Positions 15,931-25,124 of a stretch of DNA of 64,000 nucleotides are shown piece after piece. The stretch comes from Ulvibacterium sp965248315 (lineage in GTDB: Bacteria; Bacteroidota; Bacteroidia; Flavobacteriales; Flavobacteriaceae), in NCBI RefSeq assembly GCF_965248315.1, contig NZ_CBDFIX010000002.1, positions 744,001-808,000 of the forward strand, read 5' to 3'. Made by a program: the position numbers and the translations under genes. The notes under the pieces are model-generated. The model worked only from the letters and a program-made list of their open reading frames with translations. It searched no databases and was not told the DNA's origin. How positions within the stretch are numbered: the first letter of the stretch is position 1; every line of letters starts with the position of its first letter.

Positions 15931-17810
15931 GACGACCAGTGAATAAAAAGGAGCGGCTGATTGGTTTACTTTTCTTTCTAATTCTTCCCGGAAGTTTTGC
16001 ACTCGCTCAGAATTCGTCATGCTATTGGCAGCAGCATGTGGATTATGCCATGGATGTGGCTATGGACGTGGAAAACTACCAATATTCCGGCACCCAAAAA
16101 CTGGTGTACACCAATAATTCTCCCGATACCCTAAATAGGGTTTACTACCATTTATATTTCAATGCTTTTCAGCCAGGAAGTGAAATGGATATACGTCTTC
16201 AAAACATCAAAGATCCAGATGGTAGAATGACCACAACAGATAAAAAAAGCCGTATTGCAACGCTTTCCGAAAGTGAAATGGGTTATTTACACGCGGTATC
16301 GTTAAAGCAGGATGGGGCCGAGGTAGGGCATAAAGAGGAAGGGACTATTTTGGAGGTAGATTTGGTCAAACCTGTCTTCCCGGGTAAGAAGACGACTTTT
16401 GAAATGGAATTCGAAGGTCAGATTCCCGTCATGATTCGACGTGCGGGAAGAAATAGTAAAGAGGGTGTGGCCCTCTCCATGAGCCAATGGTATCCCAAAA
16501 TGGCGGAGTACGATTTTGAAGGCTGGCACGCCGATCCATACATCTCACGGGAGTTTCATGGGGTTTGGGGCGATTTTGATGTTAAACTGACCATCGATAA
16601 GGACTTCGTAGTAGGGGGAACAGGATATTTACAGAATCCCCAGGAAATAGGCCATGGTTATGAAGCGCCCGGCACAAAGGTGCACAGAACAAAAGGCAAA
16701 ACACTTACTTGGCATTTTAAGGCACCCATGGTCCATGATTTTACCTGGGCGGCCGATCCAGATTATATTCATGACATCCTCCCAATGGAAAATGGGCCAA
16801 CGCTGCATTTCCTTTACAAAAATGATAATGAAATCCTCGAAAATTGGAAAAAGCTACAGTCCAAAACTGCAGAGGCCATGGATTTTTACAATAAAAATAT
16901 CGGGGCATATCCCTACAATCAGTATTCCGTAGTACAAGGTGGTGATGGAGGTATGGAATATGCCATGTGCACCTTAATAACGGGGAAACGTGCATTTGGA
17001 AGCCTGGTAGGGGTTATGACACATGAGTTGGCACATTCCTGGTTTCAACATGCATTGGCCACAAATGAGTCCAAATACGAGTGGATGGACGAGGGCTTTA
17101 CCACTTTTATTTCAACCTTGTGCATGAATGAAATCTTGGGCCCAAAAAAAGAAAATCCGCTTCAAGACTCATATAACGGATATTACGGCTTGGCCCTGTC
17201 CGGTAAGGAGCAACCACAGACTACCCATGCCGACCGATATGACATTAACTATGCTTATGGCATTTCTGCCTACAGTAAGGGCTCCGTATTCTTGTCCCAA
17301 TTGGGGTATATTATCGGACAGGATAAATTGATGGAAACGATTCGAAGATTTTATACTGATTTTAAATTTAAGCATCCGTTTCCCAATGATATCAAAAGAA
17401 CAGCCGAAAAAGTATCGGGTATAGAACTAGATTGGTATTTAACAGACTGGACGCAAACAACGAATACCATCGACTATGGCATAAAAGGTGTAACCGAGGA
17501 GGATGGAAAGGCCAAAATAATTCTGGAGCGCATCGGCAATATGCCTATGCCTTTGGATATTCTAGTCGTGTATACAGACGAAACACAAGAAACATTCTAT
17601 GCCCCTCTTAGAATCATGCGGGGTGAAAAAGAAAATCCCTATGCCCATCTGAATCGAAACGTTCTCCCAGATTGGCCTTGGGCCTTTCCGACCTATGAAT
17701 TCACCATCGACAAGCCAATCTCTTCTATCAAGGGAGTTATGATAGACCCATCACAATTGATGGCGGATGTAAATGGCGAAAACAATGTTTGGACGGCCGA
17801 TGCCCCCTAG
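15927..17810 (+). CDS. M1-family metallopeptidase, exported
   Basis: A 627-residue zinc aminopeptidase-like protein. Signal peptide about 1-27 (LLFFLILPGSFALAQ); N-terminal M1 beta domain about 35-270; catalytic domain with GGMEYAM at about 341-347 in the GAMEN position, HELAH at 366-370 and the third zinc ligand E389 (WMDEGFTTF). A C-terminal beta-sandwich follows. It would trim peptides in the periplasm or at the surface. The ATGA overlap with the subtilase gene indicates an endopeptidase/exopeptidase operon. The GGMEY variation from GxMEN is common in this subfamily. Confidence 0.92.
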   Translation: MRRPVNKKERLIGLLFFLILPGSFALAQNSSCYWQQHVDYAMDVAMDVENYQYSGTQKLVYTNNSPDTLNRVYYHLYFNAFQPGSEMDIRLQNIKDPDGRMTTTDKKSRIATLSESEMGYLHAVSLKQDGAEVGHKEEGTILEVDLVKPVFPGKKTTFEMEFEGQIPVMIRRAGRNSKEGVALSMSQWYPKMAEYDFEGWHADPYISREFHGVWGDFDVKLTIDKDFVVGGTGYLQNPQEIGHGYEAPGTKVHRTKGKTLTWHFKAPMVHDFTWAADPDYIHDILPMENGPTLHFLYKNDNEILENWKKLQSKTAEAMDFYNKNIGAYPYNQYSVVQGGDGGMEYAMCTLITGKRAFGSLVGVMTHELAHSWFQHALATNESKYEWMDEGFTTFISTLCMNEILGPKKENPLQDSYNGYYGLALSGKEQPQTTHADRYDINYAYGISAYSKGSVFLSQLGYIIGQDKLMETIRRFYTDFKFKHPFPNDIKRTAEKVSGIELDWYLTDWTQTTNTIDYGIKGVTEEDGKAKIILERIGNMPMPLDILVVYTDETQETFYAPLRIMRGEKENPYAHLNRNVLPDWPWAFPTYEFTIDKPISSIKGVMIDPSQLMADVNGENNVWTADAP

Positions 17811-17837
17811 AATAAATGCATAGCCTTGACCTGAAGC

Positions 17838-17870
17838 ATGGGATAGTACAAAGTTTTGATGCTATCCCAT
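17838..17870. terminator. Inverted repeat between convergent genes
   Basis: ATGGGATAG and CTATCCCAT form a perfect 9-bp stem around a 15-nt loop between the M1 peptidase and the convergent aspartoacylase-like gene; the right arm covers the latter's last codons and stop. There is only a weak T run on the plus strand, so terminator function is uncertain. Confidence 0.4.
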
Positions 17871-19070
17871 AGTTTTATACCACCATTCGTTCCTGTAGAT
17901 TTCATTTTTAGCCGTGCGCTCCCTGTTCTGCATAAGAATACGGTTTTTGTCCAATGTCCTATTGCGATATCCTAGAAGATGAAAAAAGGGTTTGGTCAAA
18001 AATTTAGCTACTTTAAGGTTTACCAGAAGAATTTGTTTTTGTTCATCTTTCCAAGAAATACCGGGTAAGTAGGTCAAAAATGCCTGCATCTGTATTCTTC
18101 GCAAAAAGGCGGACCAGGCCATGGCCCATTTTGGAATCTTACGGATAAGAAAAAAGCCTTCCTCCCCCTGTTCCTGATAAAGGGGCATAAAAACAATAGT
18201 ATCCTTAATAGCCTTTAATTCCCGTTCCCCTTCCTTGGCCAAAAGTGTTCCTTTGGGCACTTCTTCAAAGCTTTGAAACCCCTTTTTCATGTGAAATCCA
18301 TTCGCTTTACGTATGGCATGTCGATGTATTACCTCATAAAAATCCGTGTTGTTTCGAGCACTTTTTTGTAATTGCCTAAAATGCTCCTCGAAATCCGGTA
18401 CAGCATCCCTATGTAAGGACCCACTGAATACCAAGGAAAGCCAAAGAAAGGAAATACTGTTTTTTATGGCATTCAACTCGTTGTGTTGCCCTGATTCAAA
18501 ACCCAACGAAACATAGCCTTTTTCATTGATATAGCTCAGAAGGGGGCCTTCCAAATATTCCTCTATACCCAGGATAATCGGAACTGGAAAAAGTCTCGAA
18601 AACTTTCTGTTAATCAGGGCATCATTGATAGTAATGAAGGGAAGGGTCTTACTAGAGGTGGTATGGAGGTCCACAAAATAAAAGGGAGGGGTCTTGGCAA
18701 GGAGAATATCGGAAACTACCTCCAATACCTTTAAGAGCTCCTTCTCCTCGATTGTCCGTTCCGCTTTCTGTTTTTGCTGAATCTTAAGGATTTTAGATTT
18801 GATCCACATTCGGTTCAAATCGCTCTCAATGTATCGTTTTTCACTAAGCAACGCTGGAATATTGCCCCGGATACCAAACAAATTGCCCTTGATGCGGAAC
18901 GATTCCTTATCCAATTTTTGGAAAACATGCTCCAGTGCAAGAACTCCGGAATGTTCATTACCATGTATACCACCAAAAAATAAAAGAGTAGGTCCTTTTT
19001 CCTCTCCTTCAATATGGCCAATAATCCTTTTTGTCTTAATATTATGTTCCGGTTTAAGGACTTGAATCAT
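17862..19070 (-). CDS. Succinylglutamate desuccinylase/aspartoacylase-family zinc enzyme
   Basis: A 402-residue cytoplasmic protein of the M14-like AstE/AspA family, which hydrolyse N-acyl amino acids or related amide bonds. Zinc ligands are visible as H36 and E39 in GGIHGNEHSG and H136 in FVDLHTTSS; the SDLNRMW motif at 83-89 supplies substrate-binding Asn/Arg. A C-terminal half of about 200 residues has no motif I recognise. It follows the GCS2-CBS gene by three bases, so the two form an operon. Related gene pairs, often with an ATP-grasp RimK-like ligase, are known in bacteria, suggesting gamma-glutamyl or similar amide chemistry; no ATP-grasp gene is here. The exact substrate is unknown. 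Confidence 0.8.
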   Translation of the reverse strand: MIQVLKPEHNIKTKRIIGHIEGEEKGPTLLFFGGIHGNEHSGVLALEHVFQKLDKESFRIKGNLFGIRGNIPALLSEKRYIESDLNRMWIKSKILKIQQKQKAERTIEEKELLKVLEVVSDILLAKTPPFYFVDLHTTSSKTLPFITINDALINRKFSRLFPVPIILGIEEYLEGPLLSYINEKGYVSLGFESGQHNELNAIKNSISFLWLSLVFSGSLHRDAVPDFEEHFRQLQKSARNNTDFYEVIHRHAIRKANGFHMKKGFQSFEEVPKGTLLAKEGERELKAIKDTIVFMPLYQEQGEEGFFLIRKIPKWAMAWSAFLRRIQMQAFLTYLPGISWKDEQKQILLVNLKVAKFLTKPFFHLLGYRNRTLDKNRILMQNRERTAKNEIYRNEWWYKTMG

Positions 19071-19073
19071 TGA

Positions 19074-20924
19074 TTATAAATCATTGGATGTTATAATACC
19101 GATTAATTTTTTGCCCTTAACCACGGGTAGGCAATTAATTTGGTTGGATTTGATCGTTTTTTTTGCCTCCTTTAGCGGGGTATCCGCAGTGGTCGTAATC
19201 AAATCGCGCTCCATAATACTTTCTATCCGTTCTTCAAGTTTCTCCGGCTCATCAAGAAAGTGTCCCACATCTGTCCAGGTCAACAATCCACATATATCCA
19301 TATTCGGATCTAAAATCGGGACGTGGTGAATATTCTTCCATTGCATCATTCGAAGCACCAGCTCAGCACTATCGCTCTGTTGGGCGGTGATTATCTTGGT
19401 ACTCATAATATCCCCAACTGTCCTATTTTTCTTTCGGGTTCTATATTCATCTCCACGAGGAAGTTGCCACGCATCAATGTCGTATCCTTTCTCTTGCCGT
19501 TCGTACATGGTGGCCGTTAGTATCTTTAGGGCATCGGGAGTCTTATAATCTTTCTTCAATTTTCGAAATCCCTCTACCATCCATCGGGAACCATTTTTGG
19601 AGCGTATCCTCCTTTCGATTACGGAAAGGTAACGCTCCGCGTCCGCAGGTTCAACTTTCATACTGTAAAGTCCCCTAAAAGCCATGGGCAATAGGTGATC
19701 CAATAACAGGTCATGACTAGATATCCGCTCCCCGTCCCAATAAAACTGAGCGGCCATTCCATATCGGGCAGCATTGAAAAAATTGCCCTTTACATCCTTA
19801 AAGTCCATCTTGGTGTGAATATCATCAAATGTCTTAGGCCTTCCCATCATTAGTCCCGCCCAGAGCATCATATTGGCGATTTCATCTTCTGTGGTAGGTC
19901 CGGACGGTAAATATCTATTCTCAATACGGATGTGCGGTAATCCCTCATTGGTGCCATAACATAATCGGTTCCATTTATAAACCGTGCCATTATGCAACTT
20001 TAGAGCCCTAAGTCTGGGCACTTCGCCGGCCTCGATCTCGGCAAGACTATCGGACTCAAAGGAGGTGGTCAAAAGACTTCTAAATCGGATGACAGAGTCC
20101 TTAAAAAAGTCGGCAACGGAACCCTTGGCCCAGTCGTTTCCAAAACCTACTCTAGCCTCCTTTTCGTTTAAGATAAATGTACTGGCCCTCGTATCCACGC
20201 TCTGGGCAAAAAGTGCAATCCGGGTCTCCTCCCAAAGCTCTCGGCCCATTAGCAATGGGGAATTGGTGCAAATGGACAGCACCGGACCTGCAATGGCCTG
20301 CGCCCAATTGTATGTGTTCGCAAAATCGTCAGGGTCTATCTGCAAATGAGCCTGAAAACTGGTATTGCACCCTTCATAAAGTATGGAATCGTGCTTGAGG
20401 TTCAGTTCATCCACCCCTTTGATATGAAGTTCTATATCGTCATTGCGAATGTCCTTTATGGCCTCATTGAGCACCTTATATCTTTTTAGGGGGGTCATAT
20501 ACTCCAGCTGAAGATGTTGGGTTTCAATAGTGGGTAAAATGCCGGTCAGCATCACTTTGTTACCGTACTTTTCCGCAACCGTTTTAACCTTTTCCAAATG
20601 TGTCTTCAGATTTTGATGTAGCTCGGAAAAACAGGCGCCCTTTAGTTCCAAGGGGTCTAAATTTATTTCCAGATTGTATAGGGCGAGTTCAGAAGTAAAA
20701 TAGTTGTTGTCCAGTTCTTTTAATATTTCCAGGGCTTTATCGGACGGCTCCCAATGCTTGTTGACCAAACAAAATTCCTGTTCAACGCCTATTCGGGTTA
20801 CGTTTTTTTCAAAGGAGTTATTTTCCAAAAGCTTCTCCAAAGCATGAATATCCTTTATCAATTGATTTATGTACTGAATTTTATCGGGGTTTCCCAATAA
20901 TTTTTCTACCTGTAATTCTCCCAT
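19074..20924 (-). CDS. Glutamate-cysteine ligase-like (GCS2) domain fused to a CBS pair
   Basis: A 616-residue protein. Residues about 25-430 are a GCS2-type carboxylate-amine ligase: IGVEQEFCLV near the start (metal-binding Glu), CNTSFQAHLQ and RIENRYLPSGPTTEDE. Residues about 495-616 are two CBS modules (VGDIMSTKIITAQQSD; SIMERDLITTTADTPLKEA; ending LIGIITSNDL), which usually bind adenosine nucleotides and regulate activity. It likely forms a gamma-glutamyl bond using ATP in the cytoplasm under energy-state control; the fusion makes plain glutathione synthesis uncertain. The ATG at 20924 is preferred over one 12 codons upstream because the conserved GELQVEK start follows it. The aspartoacylase-like gene follows after three bases. 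Confidence 0.85.
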   Translation of the reverse strand: MGELQVEKLLGNPDKIQYINQLIKDIHALEKLLENNSFEKNVTRIGVEQEFCLVNKHWEPSDKALEILKELDNNYFTSELALYNLEINLDPLELKGACFSELHQNLKTHLEKVKTVAEKYGNKVMLTGILPTIETQHLQLEYMTPLKRYKVLNEAIKDIRNDDIELHIKGVDELNLKHDSILYEGCNTSFQAHLQIDPDDFANTYNWAQAIAGPVLSICTNSPLLMGRELWEETRIALFAQSVDTRASTFILNEKEARVGFGNDWAKGSVADFFKDSVIRFRSLLTTSFESDSLAEIEAGEVPRLRALKLHNGTVYKWNRLCYGTNEGLPHIRIENRYLPSGPTTEDEIANMMLWAGLMMGRPKTFDDIHTKMDFKDVKGNFFNAARYGMAAQFYWDGERISSHDLLLDHLLPMAFRGLYSMKVEPADAERYLSVIERRIRSKNGSRWMVEGFRKLKKDYKTPDALKILTATMYERQEKGYDIDAWQLPRGDEYRTRKKNRTVGDIMSTKIITAQQSDSAELVLRMMQWKNIHHVPILDPNMDICGLLTWTDVGHFLDEPEKLEERIESIMERDLITTTADTPLKEAKKTIKSNQINCLPVVKGKKLIGIITSNDL

Positions 20925-21061
20925 TAGTATATATTTTAGGCGTGCAACATAGCCGCACAAATAAGTAAAAGTAGTACAATATAAGACCCTTTCCTACCCT
21001 TGGGTATGACAAATGTCATAAAATTATAGACTGTAAATTTTCTTTTTACATTTACAGGATT

Positions 21062-21439
21062 ATGTCCTTCGCATTCCCAAAAAAAGAAAAGCTAAAAAGC
21101 AGGAAATTGTTCGATATCTTGTTTGCTCAAGGTAAGACTATTACCAAATACCCGGTAAAATTAATTTATCTTAAAACGGAATTACCCAATGATGCCAAAA
21201 TCCAAACGGCAGTGGCCGTCCCTAAAAGGAGCTTCAAAAGCGCTGTTAAGCGCAATCGAATAAAACGATTGCTACGGGAAGCCTACAGGTTGAACAAAGC
21301 CATTGTTTTTAACAATAGTGAGGGAAACTTTGCGTTTCTATTTTTATACCTTGGTAAAGAAATGCCGAATTATAAAACGGTAGAACAAAGTATACGGACA
21401 ATACTTCAAAAATTTAACAATACAATTATCGATGAATAA
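21062..21439 (+). CDS. rnpA: Ribonuclease P protein component
   Basis: A 125-residue basic protein, the protein subunit of RNase P that helps the RNA subunit cut tRNA 5' leaders. Signature RNRIKRLLREAYR lies at about residues 65-77, preceded by AVAVPKRSFKSAVKRNR, and the N-terminus KLKSRKLFDILFAQG is typical. Length is normal. Unlike many bacteria, rpmH and dnaA are not adjacent. Its last eight bases overlap the start of the S41 protease gene, an arrangement seen in flavobacteria that suggests coupled translation. Confidence 0.95.
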   Translation: MSFAFPKKEKLKSRKLFDILFAQGKTITKYPVKLIYLKTELPNDAKIQTAVAVPKRSFKSAVKRNRIKRLLREAYRLNKAIVFNNSEGNFAFLFLYLGKEMPNYKTVEQSIRTILQKFNNTIIDE

Positions 21440-23060
21440 ATTGATGAAAAAGAAAATCCTGATCCCGGTATTGGCCGTGGTTATTTTGGTTTCGGGAAGC
21501 AGTTTTAAAAGCGACTTCTTCGAAATCGCGAAACAAATAGAAATTTTTACCACCCTGTTCAAGGAGTTGAACATGAACTACGTGGACGAAACCAATCCGG
21601 CAGAATTGATGGATACGGCCATCAAAAATATGTTGGACGAACTGGATCCTTATACCAAATTCCTAAACGAGCAGGACGTGGAAGCCTTTAAAATTAACAA
21701 TGCAGGGGAGTATTCCGGTATTGGGGCTTTGGTGCGTTCGTATAAGGACAAGTTATTGGTGGTTGAACCTTACAAGGGTTATCCTGCGGATAAGGCAGGT
21801 CTTAAGGCCGGTGATGAAATCGTAAAGATTGGCGACATCACTGTTGCGGACTTTGATGACAATGCCAGTGAGCTTCTAAAGGGGGCAAACAACACTTCCG
21901 TTAAGGTAACCTATAAAAGACAGGGAGAAACCTTGACCGCTACCATAGAAAGAGGGGCCGTAGAAGTAGATGCCGTACCTTTTCACAAAATGGTTGATGA
22001 TAAAACCGGTTATATTGTTCTGGCCAAGTTTAACGCTAAGGCATCAGCTCAAACAAAAGAAGCCTTAATTGATTTAAAGGACAAAGGCGCAGAAAAAATT
22101 ATTTTGGACCTTAGAGGTAATCCTGGTGGACTGCTTTCCGAAGCCATTAATGTAACCAACCTTTTTGTGGACAAGGGTGAACTCATTGTAACCACAAAAA
22201 GCAAAGTGAAAAAATTCAACCGGGAATACAAAACGAAGAACAAACCTGTAGATGCCGAAATTCCGTTGGCGGTCCTGGTAGATGGCAGCAGTGCCTCTGC
22301 GAGCGAAATTGTTTCCGGAGGGTTACAGGATTTGGATAGGGCCGTCATCATGGGTGCCCGAAGTTTTGGTAAAGGCTTGGTACAACGTCCATTGAAATTG
22401 ACCTATGGCACGCAGTTAAAAGTGACCATAAGCCGCTATTACACCCCTTCCGGAAGGTGCATCCAATCCTTGGATTACTGGAACCGGGACGAGGCCGGTA
22501 ATGCCGTGAGGAATACCACCTTCAATGAATTTACTACACGCAACGGCCGCAAGGTAAAGGACGGGGGCGGTGTAATGCCCGATGTAGAGATTGCAGCCAC
22601 CAAAGCCAATGAACTTACCTCCGCCCTTTTAGGTAACAATGTCATCTTTGACTTTGCCACTGATTATTACTACAAAAACAAAGTAGACAATGTGAATGCG
22701 TTTACCTTTTCCGGTTCCGATTACCAAGCTTTTAAGAATTACGTAGAACAAAGTGACTTCTCCTTTGAGACCAAAACGGAAAAAGTGTTGAAAGGAGCTA
22801 TGACCGACCGTGAAGAGACAGTTTACAATACTACCATAGAGAACGACTTCAAAACACTTTTGGTAGATATTGAAAAAAGTAAAATTGCGGCTTTGGAGAC
22901 CTTTCAAAATGAAATCCAGAAGAAATTGGAGGATGAGATTATAAAGCGCTATTTCTATCGCGAAGGGCTGTACGATTATTATCTAAGTCACGATGAAGCT
23001 ATTTTGGCGGCAACGGAATTATTGGGAAATAAAGACAAATATCGCAGTATTTTAGAATAA
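21432..23060 (+). CDS. C-terminal processing peptidase, S41 family
   Basis: A 542-residue periplasmic protease with an N-terminal signal or anchor (about 8-24), a helical segment, a PDZ domain at about 91-175 (YSGIGALVRSY, GLKAGDEIVKIGDI) and the S41 catalytic core. The Ser/Lys dyad is S289 in DGSSASASEI and K314 in SFGKGLVQ, 25 residues apart as in Prc/CtpA. DLRGNPGGLL at about 226-235 is the conserved strand. A charged C-terminal extension of about 150 residues follows. It would degrade or trim exported proteins. The start ATG overlaps the end of rnpA. Confidence 0.93.
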   Translation: MNKLMKKKILIPVLAVVILVSGSSFKSDFFEIAKQIEIFTTLFKELNMNYVDETNPAELMDTAIKNMLDELDPYTKFLNEQDVEAFKINNAGEYSGIGALVRSYKDKLLVVEPYKGYPADKAGLKAGDEIVKIGDITVADFDDNASELLKGANNTSVKVTYKRQGETLTATIERGAVEVDAVPFHKMVDDKTGYIVLAKFNAKASAQTKEALIDLKDKGAEKIILDLRGNPGGLLSEAINVTNLFVDKGELIVTTKSKVKKFNREYKTKNKPVDAEIPLAVLVDGSSASASEIVSGGLQDLDRAVIMGARSFGKGLVQRPLKLTYGTQLKVTISRYYTPSGRCIQSLDYWNRDEAGNAVRNTTFNEFTTRNGRKVKDGGGVMPDVEIAATKANELTSALLGNNVIFDFATDYYYKNKVDNVNAFTFSGSDYQAFKNYVEQSDFSFETKTEKVLKGAMTDREETVYNTTIENDFKTLLVDIEKSKIAALETFQNEIQKKLEDEIIKRYFYREGLYDYYLSHDEAILAATELLGNKDKYRSILE

Positions 23061-23063
23061 GAA

Positions 23064-23103
23064 GTGAACAAATGTTCACCGCGGTATTTCACGTTTAATA
23101 CGC
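23064..23103. promoter_or_regulatory. Two adjacent palindromes at the boundary of the sugar island
   Basis: GTGAACA-AA-TGTTCAC (23064-23079) is a perfect inverted repeat with 7-bp arms, and GCGGTATT...AATACGC (23081-23103) is a second, imperfect one with one bulge. They begin three bases after the S41 stop and lie some 110 bp before the DUF1080 gene. The form fits a dimeric regulator operator; a weak terminator is possible but there is no T run. Confidence 0.4.
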
Positions 23104-23149
23104 TAAAAATGATGTTTGGGTCCAAACAATTCAATATATTAATGGTAGC

Positions 23150-23157
23150 TACTTTTG
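23150..23157 (+). promoter_or_regulatory. -7 box TACTTTTG for the first DUF1080 gene
   Basis: Exact TAnnTTTG match 33 bases before the preferred ATG at 23191, giving a short leader. No -33 TTG at normal spacing. Confidence 0.45.
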
Positions 23158-23190
23158 AAGTAGTCAACATTGATTAGAATTTTGATCAAA

Positions 23191-23904
23191 ATGAAAAAGA
23201 CGATATGCTTTGCCCTTGTTACACTGCTGTTGGTTTCCTGTAACAATTCCAAAAAATCAAAAAACACTACCGAAACTGAAACCGATTGGGTCGTGCTTTT
23301 TGATGGCACCACCACGGATGCTTTTCGAGGTTATGGGATAAAAAAATTTCCAAAGGGTGTTTGGAATGTGGAAAATGGGGTGTTAATTGCCAATCCTGAT
23401 GTGCCCAACAGGGATTTAATTACAAGGAAACGATACAAGGATTTTGAATTGGAGTATGAATGGGCGGTGGATACAGCAGCCAACTCCGGTGTTTTCTTTC
23501 ATATGCAGGAGGACCTATCCATGGAATCGAATAACGGAAATAGTCCCAATTGGTTGGACAATTTTGAGCTACAGGTCTTGGACGATCAACATTTTTATGA
23601 TACGTTGGCTGTCCGTTCCGCAGGAGCAGTCTATGATCTGATAGCACCAGAAAACAAGAAATTAAAGCCCATTGGACAGTTCAATCAGGCCAAATTATTG
23701 CATAAGGATGGTTATGTAGCGCATTGGCTCAATGGAAACAAAGTGGTTGAATTCGAAATGAACAGCCTGGAAATGAGAGCGTTGCTTTCACAAAGTAAGT
23801 TTAAGGAAAACCCGGACTTTCACTCGGATAAAGAAGGGCATATTATGCTTCAACACCATGGCCAAAGGGTTTATTATCGCAATATCCGTATAAAAGAACT
23901 TTAG
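23191..23904 (+). CDS. DUF1080 (3-keto-disaccharide hydrolase-like) lipoprotein
   Basis: A 237-residue exported lipoprotein: signal MKKTICFALVTLLLV followed by Cys in the LVSC lipobox. The rest is one concanavalin-like jelly roll of the DUF1080 / 3-keto-disaccharide hydrolase family, with DWVVLFDGTT at the start, NSGVFFHMQED in the middle, DNFELQVLDDQHF and the typical end GHIMLQHHGQRVYYRNIRIKEL. Members bind or hydrolyse sugars and accompany Gfo/Idh genes in sugar-oxidising loci, as here. The ATG at 23191 is chosen over a TTG seven codons upstream because the signal peptide starts there. A second DUF1080 gene lies on the opposite strand at 30817-31689. Confidence 0.85.
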   Translation: MKKTICFALVTLLLVSCNNSKKSKNTTETETDWVVLFDGTTTDAFRGYGIKKFPKGVWNVENGVLIANPDVPNRDLITRKRYKDFELEYEWAVDTAANSGVFFHMQEDLSMESNNGNSPNWLDNFELQVLDDQHFYDTLAVRSAGAVYDLIAPENKKLKPIGQFNQAKLLHKDGYVAHWLNGNKVVEFEMNSLEMRALLSQSKFKENPDFHSDKEGHIMLQHHGQRVYYRNIRIKEL

Positions 23905-24086
23905 CCGTTTTCTTAAATACGGTTAAGGGGAGTTTCAAGACTTTGCTTTGCTTTCAAAATTATTTTAGGCCATTTCCCTTTGGCACCAGATTCCCGCCTG
24001 TCACATTCATAACGTTCCTAATAATCCGTTGTATTTCCGACAAAATCGTATTTCCAAATTCCGTAACTTCTAGGTAAATTGCCTAT

Positions 24087-25124
24087 ATGCAAGGACCTGG
24101 AATTTTTTTGGCCCAATTTGCGGATGACACCCCTCCTTTTAACACCATTGAAGGTATGGCGCAATGGGCATCGGATTTGGGATATAAAGGCGTCCAAATT
24201 CCAACTTGGGACAAGCGTTTGTTCAATTTGGATAATGCCGCCGCGTCCAAAACCTATGCAGATGAATATGTAGGCAAGCTAAACGAAAAAGGGCTTTCAA
24301 TCTGTGAATTGGCTTCTTATCTCCAAGGGCAGGTGCTGGCCATGCATCCAGCCTATCAAAAATTATTTCAAGGGTTCTATCCCAAAGGATTAAATGCCAA
24401 GGAATGTGTGACTTGGGCAACAGAGCAATTGAAAAAAACCGTTCAGGCTTCGCTTCATTTTGGTACGACCAACATTTCCGTAATGTCCGGTGGCCTGGCT
24501 TGGCCCTACATCTATCCATGGCCCCAACGCTCGGCGGGCCTTATAGATGATGCTTTTGAGGAATTGACCAAAAGGTGGTTGCCTATCCTCGATTTTGCAA
24601 ACGAAAATGGCATTACTTTCGGGTATGAGCTACATCCAGGTTCAGATCTTTATGATGGTGCCACCTATCAGCGGTTTCTGGAAGAAACTAAAGGACACCC
24701 CTCTGCCTGTCTTACTTATGATGCCAGTCATTTTGTGCTACAGCAATTGGATTATATTGATTTTATTAAAATCTTTAAGGATCGAATTAAGGCTTTTCAC
24801 GTCAAGGATGCCGAGTTTTTGCCCGATGGTATGACGGGCGTTTATGGAGGGTATCAGGATTGGAAACAGCGTGCCGGGCGGTTTCGTTCATTAGGGGACG
24901 GCCAAGTGGATTTTAAGCATATCTTCACTTTACTAAGTTTGAACGGGTTTGATGGTTGGGCCATTATGGAATGGGAATGTTGTGTGAAAAGTTCTGAGCA
25001 AGGGGCAAAGGAGGGAGCCCCCTTTATCAAAGAACACATGATTCAGTCTTCCAAACGTTCGTTTGATGATTTTGCAAAAAGTGAAACAGATAAAGACCTC
25101 AACAAAACTATTTTAGGTATTTAA
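24087..25124 (+). CDS. Sugar phosphate isomerase/epimerase (AP_endonuc_2 TIM barrel)
   Basis: A 345-residue cytoplasmic enzyme of the xylose-isomerase-like TIM barrel superfamily. Metal-ligand segments are visible in order: GYELHPGSDLYD, LTYDASHFVL, FHVKDAEFLPDG and the closing AIMEWECC with a Glu. Such enzymes isomerise or epimerise sugars, keto-sugars or inositol derivatives using a divalent metal. First gene of a seven-gene operon; its stop codon overlaps the next start (TAATG). The 182-bp gap upstream has no clear TAnnTTTG box. Substrate unknown; despite the family name, the phosphate is not assured. Confidence 0.85.
   Translation: MQGPGIFLAQFADDTPPFNTIEGMAQWASDLGYKGVQIPTWDKRLFNLDNAAASKTYADEYVGKLNEKGLSICELASYLQGQVLAMHPAYQKLFQGFYPKGLNAKECVTWATEQLKKTVQASLHFGTTNISVMSGGLAWPYIYPWPQRSAGLIDDAFEELTKRWLPILDFANENGITFGYELHPGSDLYDGATYQRFLEETKGHPSACLTYDASHFVLQQLDYIDFIKIFKDRIKAFHVKDAEFLPDGMTGVYGGYQDWKQRAGRFRSLGDGQVDFKHIFTLLSLNGFDGWAIMEWECCVKSSEQGAKEGAPFIKEHMIQSSKRSFDDFAKSETDKDLNKTILGI

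Noticed and set aside
21062..21439. Origin of replication next to rnpA, as in many bacteria.
   Set aside because: No dnaA, rpmH or DnaA-box cluster lies around rnpA here.
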